Shown here: piece by piece, positions 52,701 to 62,840 of the stretch
Layout: each line of letters begins with the position of its first letter
Position numbering within the stretch: position 1 is the first letter of the stretch
Assembly: GCA_012845835.1 (NCBI GenBank)
Contig: JABAKD010000021.1
Coordinates: forward strand, 4,526,706-4,590,705
DNA: 64,000 nt
Direction of reading: 5' to 3'
Source: Undaria pinnatifida
Taxonomy: Eukaryota > Sar > Phaeophyceae > Laminariales > Alariaceae
Notes under the pieces: model-generated
What the model saw: only the letters and a program-made list of their open reading frames with translations
The model's database searches: none
Told to the model about the DNA's origin: nothing
Made by a program: the position numbers and the translations under genes

Positions 52701-55700
52701 AAGCTAAAACAGTCGAAGAGACAAGCAAAGTGCCGGTAAGCTACGAGCGGCCAGCAAAAGCAAGCCACAAAGATACGCAGGGAATGAAGCTAAGTAACAC
52801 GTTAGGTCTGCAAAGAAAAACGTAAGATAAAAGCATAAACACGAAGTTCCAGCATAAGACGCGAAACGCACAAAGAAAACAAGCCACGTGAGGCTAGCAA
52901 AAAAGAAAAACCGATAAACAAAGCAAGCCACAAACTAAATACCAGGGGTCAGCATAGCAAAAGCTGGAGATAGGATCATAAGCCACGGGCGAGCACAGTA
53001 AACGGCCCAAAGAGTGAACCAAACAGACAAGCACGGGGTGCGACAAATACGAGGAGTCACGAGGAGCCAGCACCGCAAACTACGAGCGGCCAGTAGAGTG
53101 AAGTCGTTCATCTTGTCCAAGCCTTGGGGTCGGGGTTGACCAGGGGGTTCATGGTGTACAATCAGGCAGTTACGTTGCACGAGTGATTTTGTAACATGGT
53201 GTCGAAAATAGCACGAAATTTTTTGCAACATGGTGACCAATAGGGCCTCTCAGCACGCAAGTCAATAATGCCGTCCAAACCTTGGGGTGGGGGTTGACTA
53301 GCGGGTTGATGGAGTGGAGTTCCGCAAGGCCGAGGGGGTCGAACACCTTACCCCCAACTTCGGTTGAGACGCCGACCAAGCCATCCGCGCTGCTCATTGA
53401 AGTCGTCGTTGCCTGGCGAAACGATACAAGTGCCATGTTAGCATTAATACACAAAAAAATTGGTCATGAGAAAAACAGTTGAGAACGAAAAACAAACCTT
53501 CGAGAAGAAGAAAAAAAAAAGTTCCATGAGAAAAAAAAAAACTCAGCAAAGGAAAACGGAACACTCAAGAAGAGCAAAAAAACAAATCATGAAAAGGAAA
53601 AAACAACCATGCGCAGGACGGAAACACGTACGGTATATACCCTGGCATATTTCGAGACGTGTACGCAAGTCGGGCGCTACCGCCGTGTAGGTTCAAGCAG
53701 GGAGGGAGACAAAAACTTCAACAATCAATTTTGTCTCCACAAAAACAAAAAGAATCTCACAGTTTATAAAGATATTCTAACAACGTACCTTTTTGTGCAT
53801 CCTATCCTTATCAAGTCCTCCACTGACAGCCTCACGTCCAAAACAAAATATTGAAAACGTCGTCTTTTAGCCCACATTTGAGCACGTCCACTATCGTCAG
53901 CCTTAATTCCAATCGGGTTGTTGTCGTCAGCAGGAATCGTAGGCTCTTCCTCCAAAGACGAGGGGCGTGGGCACTACAAGACGACCAGAAGAGGGGTAAG
54001 CCGAACAGAGTTCAACGCCGCCCTCGAGCGCGGCTTCAAGCACGTAGGGGGTGAAAAAAACTCTTCAACAATCCATGTCGCCCCCATGTCGCCTCCCCCC
54101 AAAAAAGTGAATTTCACGTTTTATCCATCCTATTAAACATCAGGTCCACTCGCCCTACTTCCGAACCAAAAAAATACTTGAAAAGTGTGTTTTTAGCCCA
54201 TTTTCTATCACGTCCATTCGCCTTACTTCCAATTGGGTTTGGTCGTTAGCAGGAATGGTGGACTATTGCTCCAAAGACGAGGAGCCTTGGCATTACAACA
54301 CGCCGAGTAAAGGGGTCAGCCGTACGGAGGTGAACGTCGTCCTTGCGGGGTCGGGGGGGGGGGGACGACGATGGCCTGTATACGAATGAACCCTACTCTC
54401 GTCGTCTTGCAGTGCCCATGCCCGTTGTCGTTGGCTCAAGAGCCCATCATTCCTGCTAACGACAAAACACGATTGTTCCTACGGCAGGGCGAGCGGACGC
54501 GACCGCAAACAGGACACAAACATCTACACGGTAAACGTACGCACGCTTCTCAAGGTGCGATTCAAGACAAACAAAAGTAGATTCGAAGCGAACCAACACA
54601 TGCCATATTGTATAAGTTGTACAGCCAACACATACTACATTGTATTTATAGAGCTCAATAAGCATCCACATTTTCGGGATATGGTCGGCTCGAAATCCTG
54701 GGGGGGCTTGCAAGATCACTTCAAAAAACTCTTGAAAAACAACTTGAGACGAATAATAAGCCACCGCGCGCGAAGTATCCCGTAAAGCAACACCGACCAG
54801 CCCAAACGAGTTCATAGTTTAGCCTTACAGTACTTGTATGTATTTGCTGTGCGTACTCGTGTATAACGAGACGAAATTCCAAACCAACAAGGAATAAGAA
54901 AACCCCACGCGAACAGAAAAAAAAAAAAAAAAAAACATGTGTAGGACTCAGTTCCCAATCAATCAACAACCAAACACACAACAAAAAACACTAAACGGTA
55001 TGCGGGCGGCTAAGGCGGGCGGCAATGGAAGGCCAAAGGCATAAAAATCACGAAGATCTCAACCCAACTTTGCCTGGACGGTCGCCTATGAGGCCAATTT
55101 TGTAGAACTTGTTATTGGAACTTTCCAATTTTCGGGGGAAAAAATATTTCTCGCGGCGATCTTGGGCAACATTAGACGCGGCGTGATTTCGTGTGTTCCA
55201 CACACTTCGTTCGACGAAAAAAATCAACGACAGCGTCGTGGACCTCTGAAAGTGGCGAGCTGGTTATGGGCTCCGCCCCTCCCTTGGTGTACAGTGCTTA
55301 CTCTACAGCCGGTGATTTGTGGCGGGCGCCGATCAGACTTCTGTTGAAAACACTTTTGGCGGCTGGTGTGTAGAAAACTGAGACAACTCTCTATCGTCTC
55401 CCAACAGGCAAAAAATCTAATTTGGACCGGATTTGGTGGAAGACCATAGGACACCACAAGCAACCACTCACGCCCTAGGACATGGATCGAGATGCTGTCA
55501 CCTACACTTATGTCACCTTGTCCGGAACGAAAAAGAGATGTCGGGTTGTCTCTTATCTCGAGATCGAAGGTCAATCGTGTTTGGCGGACAATGTTGATTA
55601 AGGCTTCATGAAATATTGGGAAATTGACCACTTGGGCCGCATGACCAAAAAAAAAACAGAAAAAAAAAAAATAACCGTTTCTTCCACAAATTACGTAGCG

Positions 55701-58700
55701 ACGTTACCCGATATCTTCCACCAAACAACCCCCAAAAAAAGTTTGGAATTTTTTTGGTCAAACAACGAGTATTCGCGTTCAATTAGCATCGGCCTAAATC
55801 GCGCATTTTCAACATTTCCACGAACCGGTTCGGCAGGCGCGTCATCCATAATTACTACGACCCGTTCGCGCCTGTAACCTGTAACGTCCGAGGACCAACG
55901 CCGGAAAGGGCAAGGTAGAGCATAACTGGACCGATTGCGACGGAAGGCTGTTTTCTTATGCATTATTGTTAGTGGGTGAGCTTGCGCAAGTCCCACACTA
56001 CCATAGGTGATGGTTTTCCCGGTGGTTATCTCCACCGCACCTGATCCCCAGGGATCGAGTCGGTTCGACATATCACTCACGCATCCGTATACCACGGCAG
56101 CTCGGTAGCTTGCGCTGCTGTGGTAGTATCGGTGACCACCGGTAAGGACAGCTCGCACTGCTGTCATTGCCATCGGAACCGAAGGATACGCCACCTTGCG
56201 CTGGGTTGTGAATGCAATCGAGTTAAATTGACGCGACACGTGTATGACAATACGTGGAAGTGTGGTGACTTCAAGCTTTACTTTTCCCCATCCGTCGAGC
56301 ATAAACAAGAGCCCACAAGGCCATCCGCGTACATGAACTGACACGAGTTCCTCCGCATCTCATCGTATTGCATCTGACCCCCAGCGGTCGAATGAAAAAA
56401 AACGAAACTGACGATGTTCTGCCCCCCTCTGCACCCCCCCCCCCCCCCGCCGCCAACCGGCCGACTGACCCCCCACCATCCTGCACGTAAATATTTTTGC
56501 AGGCCCAAGTTTTCGGGCAGAACAGGTGCGCTCCTCGTTTCTCGCTCGCAACAACCGCGAGGGCGGACAACGAACCCACCCCATTCCACTCAACTCCCAA
56601 CCCAGCCCACCCCATTCCCACTCCTGATCCCACTCCAGTTCCATCCCACTCAGCTTCCACTACCAACCCACGCCACCCCTCATTCCAGCCCCTACTCTAG
56701 TCATACCCCACCCAACTGCCATTCGTGCTCTAGCCCCTACCTACCCCACGCCACCCTCCAGCCGCCACTCCAGTCATATCCCACCCAACTTCCGCTCCAA
56801 ACCCAGAAAATCCCAACCCGCACTCCCTCATCCCAGCCGCCACCCCAGTTAAACCCCACCCAACATCCACTCTCCCAGTCGACCCCCCATATATTCCATC
56901 CCCAAGCTACTCTCTCACTCCAGCTACCCAGTCCAGTTATTGCCTTGCAACTCCCATTCCCACTTCCACCCAAGGCGAGCGAGCGTGAGCGACGCGCAGG
57001 TTGTATGTGTGTTGTAAAATGCTGAATACAAGCGCTGAAATGCCCGATTCTTAGACGGCTGATAAGAGTGCGCTGCCCGAGTGTTTGGGCGATAAAATGG
57101 GCCCCAAAACGGGAGGAGGGGGGGGGGGCTGCCACAAGTGCCGGTTGAATAATGACACTACTCTTTATAGTGCCGGTTAAAAAGTGCCACTGTTCTTTGT
57201 AGTGCCGGTTGAAAAGGGCCACTGCTCTTTATAGTCGGTCTCCCCTGTGGCGTATCAGGTTGTTCTCGAGCCTGGTATAGTTCAGTTTCGTGAGTTCGAA
57301 TCCCCCCGAGTGCATACTCGTATAAATTCGTGGGGACTTTTTCTTGAGCACAAATTGACTTGCGGAAAGCGCGAGAGCGTGAGTTAGCGCTCGATGAAAA
57401 ATCGACGAGCAGTGGTATTGCTGAACCCTATGCGCGACAAAAATGAAAGGCAAGAACCCGGGGGGGAGAAGGGACGACGCCTGTGACTCGGTATTTTGTA
57501 ATTCCCATTTAGGCTCCTGCTACCCCTGGGACCAGCGGGACTTGAAGTCGCTGCAGCTCCTGGAGCTCGGGATTGTACCCACGAACTTCGGCTATTGCTC
57601 ACGAGTACCCTGGCAAGAACCGGGGGGAGAAGGGACGACGCCTGTGACTCGGTATTTTGTATTCATCATTTAGGCTCCTGCTACCCCTGGGACCGGCGGG
57701 ACTGAAGCCGCAGCTCCTGGAGCTTGGGACTGGCAGGAACCCAGGAACTTCGGCTATTGCTCAGTAGTACCCTTGGGACTGAAGAAGACTCACGTCACTG
57801 AAGCTAATGGTATTTTACACTGGAGAGGACCCATGTCATCTCATAGTGTTGGTATCATACCCTTAAGGCCACGCCGGCTATCCTGGGCATGAACGAGGCC
57901 CCCGTGACTCGTGACTATCTTGACCACAGATCGTTGTGTAATGTTTGAATGTTTGGACTATGTTCGCTACCTCGTCACTCGTACTCTGTTGTCTTTTACC
58001 CACGGCAGTACAGCTGCTGCAGCTTTCGGCAAAGTAGTTGGCAGCCGCCAAAAGGCTCATGTGGGCGATACGCTGCTGCGCCAAACGACCAAATGACCGT
58101 TTTGCACACTATTAATAGCTAATGCACACTCGTAGTACGTACGAGTGCCTTTCATCTGCCATCTTGTCCGGCAGGTGGATGTGTGCATGATACACTTTTG
58201 CAGCAGCAGTGTACCGTCCAGCCAGCAAACAAGCAAACAGGATGCCTGTTTTTTTTTTGCAGTATTTTTTTTGCACTTCTACTTTCCAGCTTCTGGACAA
58301 GCCGTGGTCACCGGTGTCGTCCCTTCTCCCCCCCGGTTCTTGCCTTGAATATTTATCGCGCATAGGGTTCAGCAATCCCACTGCTCGTCGATTTTTCATC
58401 GAGTGTTGCTAACTCACGCTCTCGCGCTTTCCGCAAGTCAATTTGTGCATCAAGAAAAAGTCCCTATGGATTTATAAGAGCATGCACTGGGGGGGACACG
58501 AACTCACGAAACTGGCCTATACCAGGCTCGAGGATAACCTGATACGCCACTGGGGCGACCGGTATGTATATACCGGCCCGTGGTGGGTTTCTTCGGCTTT
58601 TTCCACACGAACTTCAGTGCAACCGCTCCTGGAGTTCATCTTCACGTTTCCCGGCATATGTCAGACTGATTTCCCTGATGGGTTCTCTAGTAGGTAGTGT

Positions 58701-60487
58701 GTTCCGGTACGTGTGTACTGCTGCACCTGGCACATCTGCGGTAGGACGTGCTCCACAAAAGCATAAGCATGCTTGTTCGGAGAGGAACAAGTAGCAAGCC
58801 ACAAGGCGTTTGAAACATGATCACGATGAAAATCGAGTTATCTCGGATGTTCATGTTTGTGTTTAGCCGGCGCTCCTTGTTACCTGTCATGCGAGGCGAA
58901 CGGTTGCATGACTACCGGCAATACTGCTGTACTTGCTCTGGTGAGCCGCGAATGTCTGCGCCGCCATACCTTATGTTCATGAGGCATCAAGTGGAAACTA
59001 AGATTGCGCTGTACACCACGCTGAAACATGAATCCAATTGCAATACCTTAAAATTGTGCCACTCAAACTCGACGTGTTTTGTCCCTCTGCAGAAATGCAG
59101 AGTTTTTTGTCCTCATCACATGACATGATACGCACGCCTTGTGGTTGGGGTGTGCAACGGAACGAATGACCAACGCATCTCGCACCTATTAGCACCAATG
59201 TCTAATAGCGGCGCGGCGCAGTGCAACACAGCATTCACACCTTTGATCAACACAGCTACCAAGGCATATTCACAGAACATGCATGTTCATCTCGTTCCAG
59301 TTGGAAGCAAGCAGCTTCAAGCGTGTAACATGAAGCATGCCCGACTCTAAACCAGAGAGAGCACGTATAGTCTATACCCACCGGTAACAGGGACGGGAAG
59401 CCATGCATCGTGTTGGTATGACATTCTGATTCCAAGTATGTTGTCCTCATCGGGAAGAACTAAAGGGGAAAAGGGTGTACGTTGTTGACCCTACAAACAA
59501 GGTTGACCTTGTGGTGCGTGTTCAACATGGAACGACCCAAGGCGGTTGGTATCTACTGCCAAGTCTTGCAGTGGAGCACAAAACTGCAACCACACAGCAC
59601 ACCACACAGCGGCCATGCTCTCTGTCACACAGCCGATAAGAGGATGCCCGTGCGTGCTGGTGAAAACCTTACGATATGTTCATGAGGGCTGACGGGTCGA
59701 ATGAGAGTGCGTTGCAACATAATCATACTGAAATTTCCTTTTTCGAACTCTAACAACACATTCTCTCTAATTCCAAGTTTTTTGTCCCCATGTCAGGAGT
59801 GCGGTGTTAAAAAAAAGGATAAACCTCGACCCCACCCGTCTGTCTGCCTTGTGGTTGGTTTTGTGCACCAACGCAATATGCATCTACCCATGCCCAGCAG
59901 CACAGCACAGCACAACACAATACAACACCTACCCATGCTCTCACTCTACAAAGCCTAGATTTCGCATCCCTATCTCCTTCCAGTTAGAAGCAAGCAGCTT
60001 CAAGGACGGACATGTCATGAACATACCGGTATATGTCATGAACCATACCCCTCCCTCCTGATACCAGAGAGATTGCTACGTACGAATATTACGATACTGG
60101 ATAGGAACGCAAAATCATCGACATTCGTGTTGTCATGTTCTCCATCCCAGACAGATGCACAACCTACACAATTTATGCCTGGATAGCTGGAGTGCAAGCC
60201 ACAGGACTCTAAAACTGTTCTCCTAACTCCTTCACCCACGATATTATCTCCAGCCATGTTTATCAACCAAGCACAGCTGATACTGACGCTGCTGCTTTGT
60301 TCCAGCAGTAGCAGCAGCAGCCAACCAGCAGCAGTACGAACGAACGAGTGCTTTTTTTTACTCAATTTTTCAGCGATTTTCAGCTTACCTGCTTGAGGGA
60401 CGTCGTGGTGAGACGGAACGCCGAGGGGGTGACGAAAGCGTTCGCCATCCCGAGGGAGGCAACAGCGACAGCAGCGGTGACCTTCAT
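46660..60487 (-). CDS. Plastid light-harvesting chlorophyll-binding protein (FCP/LHC superfamily), gene span
   Basis: Exons on the minus strand, in order: 60389-60487, 53281-53412, 51378-51441, a short exon not firmly located, 50264-50359, 49508-49614, 46660-46795. The product would be about 215 residues, usual for the family: signal peptide plus transit peptide, FDPLGL, helix A (EAEIKHCRICMLAFVG), a luminal-loop segment, helix B (LMLFFAVAEG), YPGDMW and GDLG, helix C (ELKNGRLAM) and the end GAVPLLAGQGY. Known LHCs bind chlorophyll a/c and fucoxanthin in the thylakoid. Helix A keeps Glu and Arg of the ion pair and the His, but has Cys where Gly and Ala are usual. Phases agree at every join except the missing short exon (length 2 modulo 3). 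Intron 1 is about 7 kb and carries SINEs. Subfamily not assigned. Confidence 0.88.
47556..47820 (+). other. Coding-like fragments in an LHC intron, opposite strand
   Basis: One frame reads VLELLCYDALRIPTSQAEIV then KTLSSVLK up to an AAG|GTATCT site. Another frame just behind reads TELTRPGMRDEEFELRFNEW then CRTRK and a stop. Together they look like a frame-shifted relic with a helical segment. No family recognised. Confidence 0.2.
48060..48320. repeat. GATC-rich dispersed family E, copy
   Basis: ACCAGGTAGATCATACAGATC, CAGTAGATCCTGCAGCTG and GGACGATCTAGATCATC blocks. Confidence 0.5.
49260..49445. repeat. GATC-rich dispersed family E, copy
   Basis: GGGCAGATCGATCCCC, ATATGATCTGCATCATC and AAGGATCTAGATGATCAAG blocks, ending about 60 bases before the LHC donor site at 49502-49507. 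Confidence 0.45.
49508..49614 (-). CDS. LHC exon, helix B
   Basis: Acceptor GTCCCTTGAATAG, donor CC|GTGAGT. It reads LMLFFAVAEGATYPGDMW then SGGGDRDAGDLGIFLKK and leaves CC. A 10-G run encodes part of the Gly stretch, so the exon is prone to frameshift or sequencing error. Helix B carries its Glu ligand. Confidence 0.85.
50264..50359 (-). CDS. LHC exon between helices A and B
   Basis: Acceptor CGGCAGCTGCCCAG, donor CAG|GTACTG. Thirty-two codons in phase 0 read AGFMFPGLGYEAVPWYDQ then FNEFASKNPEGLAQ. The FPG motif and the closing Q before helix B are typical of this loop. Confidence 0.85.
51076..51086 (-). CDS. Possible LHC microexon of 11 nt (weak)
   Basis: The gap between the helix A exon (ends phase 1) and the next (starts phase 0) needs a short exon of length 2 modulo 3. 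Here a good acceptor (GGGTCGATTGCGCAG) precedes CGTCAGCGCCG, which would add A-S-A-P, but the donor GTCATG is poor. In relatives only a few residues separate these helices, so a microexon is expected somewhere in 50360-51377. Confidence 0.3.
51378..51441 (-). CDS. LHC exon, helix A
   Basis: Acceptor GTCGTTTGGCTGCAG, donor GGG|GTGAGT. It reads WLQEAEIKHCRICMLAFVG then IW plus one base. It is the family's helix A (ExxxHGRxAML) with Gly and Ala both replaced by Cys. Confidence 0.88.
51775..51850 (+). mobile_element. Half copy of the fold-back MITE
   Basis: ATTTCAAATACGTCAGCTGTG, CGTTCGAAGATTTTAAGGG and TCAATGCTCATCATGGCAAG align with the right arm of the element at 44870-45085. Confidence 0.65.
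52290..52503 (-). repeat. Second SINE subfamily, single copy
   Basis: On the minus strand the head GGTCGCCCCAGTGGTCTAG continues TGGATAACC. TGGTCTAGTGG is a perfect A box and GGTTAGAACCT a near B box. The body shares blocks with the main SINE but is diverged. Confidence 0.55.
53123..53152 (-). repeat. Duplicated end of LHC exon 2 with lost donor
   Basis: On the minus strand 30 bases encode MNPLVNPDPK and are followed by GCTTGG. The real exon end 158 bases away (53281-53310) encodes INPLVNPHPK and is followed by GTTTGG. The copy lies in intron 2. Confidence 0.7.
53281..53412 (-). CDS. LHC exon 2, mature N-terminus
   Basis: Acceptor TATCGTTTCGCCAG, donor AAG|GTTTGG. Forty-four codons in phase 0 include ADGLVGVSTEVGGKVFDPLG and LAELHSINPLVNPHPK. 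FDPLGL is the canonical N-terminal LHC motif, and NPHPK leads into helix A. Confidence 0.88.
53795..54360 (+). repeat. Diverged tandem duplication, about 320 bp, with a coding-like core
   Basis: The two copies (TCCAAAGACGAGG at about 53951 and 54270) encode parallel readings SSKDEGRGHYKTTRRGVSRT and CSKDEEPWHYNTPSKGVSRT. A short inverted match (GTCGTTAGCAGGAATGATGGG on the minus strand) follows at 54430-54470. It lies in LHC intron 1; probably a mobile-element relic. Confidence 0.55.
55224..55631 (-). other. Open frame of 135 codons in LHC intron 1
   Basis: The first 75 codons (FPIFHEALINIVRQTRLTFD, GDISVGDSISIHVLGREW) look like a beta-rich protein; the rest is less convincing. It follows the 217-codon frame on the same strand after about 60 bases with T runs. 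It could be the second part of one broken element ORF. Confidence 0.3.
55691..56344 (-). other. Open frame of 217 codons in LHC intron 1, element-like
   Basis: It reads MLDGWGKVKLEVTTLPRIVI, later YGCVSDMSNRLDPWGSGAVE and ending LFLGVVWWKISGNVAT. Its 5' part has relics at 22140-22230 and 16785-16830, so it belongs to a repeated family, probably a mobile-element protein. I recognise no domain. Confidence 0.35.
57130..57236 (+). repeat. Family B-like tandem, about 32 bp x 3
   Basis: AGTGCCGGTTGAA, GTGCCACTGTTCTTTGTAG and close variants repeat three times, abutting the SINE start. Confidence 0.7.
57237..57495 (+). repeat. tRNA-derived SINE, copy 2
   Basis: The head starts GGTCTCCCCTGTGGCG. A-box-like TGGCGTATCAGG is at 57248-57259 and B-box-like AGTTCGAATCC at 57293-57303. 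The body aligns with copies 1 and 3 up to GACGACGCCTGTGACTCGG, after which a different sequence begins and the usual tail is missing. Confidence 0.8.
57447..57775 (+). repeat. 163-bp direct duplication attached to the SINE end
   Basis: The block from GCAAGAACC through GGACGACGCCTGTGACTCGG, TTTAGGCTCCTGCTACCCC and ACTTCGGCTATTGCTCA occurs twice in succession. It includes the last part of the SINE body. Confidence 0.85.
58265..58562 (-). repeat. tRNA-derived SINE, copy 3
   Basis: On the minus strand GGTCGCCCCAGTGGCGTATC continues as the tRNA-like head; the body ends GACCACGGCTTGTCCAG, AAGTAGAAGTGC and an A run. It is close to copy 1 throughout. Confidence 0.82.
60389..60487 (-). CDS. LHC exon 1, bipartite plastid-targeting presequence
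   Basis: ATG at 60487-60485, donor CAG|GTAAGC. Thirty-three codons read MKVTAAVAVASLGMANA then FVTPSAFRLTTTSLKQ. The hydrophobic stretch ends ANA|F, the signal-peptide cleavage with +1 Phe that directs proteins into red-derived secondary plastids; a Ser/Thr-rich basic transit stretch follows. It joins exon 2 in phase 0 across about 7 kb. Confidence 0.85.
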
Positions 60488-62580
60488 AGTTGTAAAAAAG
60501 ACTTTGCTAATCAGCTTGATGTTGTACGTCGTTCACGAAGGGCTGCTAGAACGCACACGAGATCGAGAGACACGAACAAAGCACCTCGGAAAGGAAGGGA
60601 GGATCCGTGCATCAACATGAACACTTCCATTATTTTGATAGAATTTGGTCCAAAAATGGGCATAATTTAAACATGATCATCAAACAGAAATCCAAACACT
60701 TGGAACCACGCATATCGATCCCAGTTACGCCGCATCGTCGTCGTTACTCGTCGACCAAATGCTCGTCGCTACAACATACAAGTCACAGCAGCGTTGCAGG
60801 CAATGCTACAGGCGCCATCTGCCTGCACCGTGCGTGCCGTATATGCGGCAACGTCCTATCTATCACCACGGCTGCTGCTGCTGCTGCTGCTGCTCCTGTA
60901 CACAGAAGATTCGTCCGTCAAGGACGTGGGTGGTGGACGGCGAGAGACGGAGAAAACAGCGGGGCATGGGTGCTCAGCGCATCATACAAACACACTCAAA
61001 AACCAAGCATCATCGAAACTCTGAAACTCCTCCTTCGGCTGCGGCAGGCGAGTGTAGTGGCTGAAGCACTTCAATGCTGCTGTAAACATCGCTGGAAAAA
61101 GATGGGCGTGACAAACCCTGCGTATCGAGGTTCATAACCTCCTGTTGTTTGACGAGATAGTGCAGAAGAGATGCATTCGTTCTTGTACAAAAGACCAACC
61201 CGAGGGGCCTCTTGTGAGAGACGTAAGGTCGATGGCAGTTTCCGTTGTCGTCGTTCGCAAAATGTGTAAAAACCCTCATTTGGTTACATAACAACAGCGC
61301 ATGTTTGATTGTACAAACAACAGCACAGTTTGAAAAACGTGCGCTTACTTTGGCCGATAACATGCACCTGGTACGTCGATAACGAAAATAGAGGATAAAA
61401 AAAGTTGCGCACCTCATGCTTACCAAAACATCTGGGAACACAAGCACACAATCGAAAACGCGGATGATGCAGACTAGACTAGACTAAACGAGTATCATCA
61501 TAAGAAAACAGCCACATCAAAAATCGAAGGTGTGCATTAAAACATCGAAACACTGCTGATGAAAACGGAGCAGAAAATGAGGCTGCGGCTGGTTGCTGCG
61601 GTTGGTTGCGGACAACGCAACCAAACCCGTACCGATCGAGTGGTCCTGTATACTACGAAGGTTGATCACGGTGTAGAACCGAACTGCGGTGCGTTTTTAA
61701 GGGCAGATTGTGGTTTTCGCGGGGGAGGAGGAGAGCGCTGCGCGCCCCAAAAGTGGCCTCGTTCCGGCATTTATTTACTCTCGGCACAACGGCGGATCCC
61801 CGACGATTGCCTGGCTTCACCTTCCGTTTTCACTGTTAGCCAAAACAAAGCATAAGAGTATTGTCACACTTCCTTCCGACAACGTGCAACGTGATAATTA
61901 ATCACCAAAAAGGACCACGAAGGGACAGAAAATGAAGAGTACTGTTAATGTTGATAGGTATTCCTTGCGTGCGTCCGCTCTCCTGCGAGAAGAGCAGACA
62001 GGTCGCCCCCCCCTAACAAACCGTTACACAAGCCAACAACCAAATGGTCTCATTAATAGCCGGACTTAAGGTACCGGGCCAACCAGATAATGTTGTGCAT
62101 ATAACAGAGCTGCGCTACAGGTAAATAAAACCTACCACGATGGACATAGATGTAAGGACCTTTGGAGCACACGTGTGAATACCCAAAGGGTTCCTATATT
62201 TACGTCCCGAGTCGTATCTGTCACGGAGTGAATCGTCCAGGGGTGTGCTTAGCCTGGCAACTGCCCGGTACCTAGTGCTTAGCCGGGCATATGTTCTGGG
62301 ACTCACCCGAGTATGACCAAAATCAACCAAGTTTGGTACCCGGGTTCCCCAGTGTCAATACCCTAATCGACACACCCTAATCGTCCTCCTGCTCGTTACG
62401 CGTCGGCCTTCAATGGCGAAGACCACGTGCGTCTCTCATCCCGCACCGACAACCACGCCCGCGCTTGGACCCACCGCCGCCACGCTTGGACCCACCACCC
62501 CCATTACTGTAGCCGGCGAAATAAACCCCGTCGATTTTGTACTTCGAAGATAGCCTTGTTCTTCGAAGATGTGTAGTTCG
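60488..62580. other. Upstream region of the LHC gene, no other gene supported
   Basis: It contains a short (GCT)n run near 60875-60897 and weak frames only. No TATA-like element is evident close to the start codon. Confidence 0.35.
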
Positions 62581-62589
62581 AAGGCATCC

Positions 62590-62840
62590 TTGCCAAACTA
62601 CGGAACAAGACACGTCGGTATTAGTCAATGGGGTCGTTGTCAACGAACAGAATACGGGTCAAACCCAACCTACCTGGTACCGCGTACAAAACACGTGGGT
62701 ATGTTTCCATAGACAGGGTCGTCTTCAAGAACCAAACAAGGGTTAATGTCCACGACACAACTCCAACCTACTGCACGAAACACTTGGTTATGTGTCCATG
62801 GCGTCGTTTGCAACGGACAAAACAAGGGTCAGCCGACTGG
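62590..62840 (+). repeat. 85-bp tandem repeat, three copies, exact period
   Basis: GTCGTTGTCAACGAACAG, GTCGTCTTCAAGAACCAA and GTCGTTTGCAACGGACAA start at 62633, 62718 and 62803. The flanking CAACCTAC and CACGT/CACTTGG blocks keep the same spacing although the copies differ at many bases. Confidence 0.8.

Noticed and set aside
25595-58562. tRNA genes at the heads of the SINE copies
   Set aside because: The heads lack a convincing full cloverleaf and are joined to a repeated body with a poly-A tail; they are SINE promoters, not tRNA genes.
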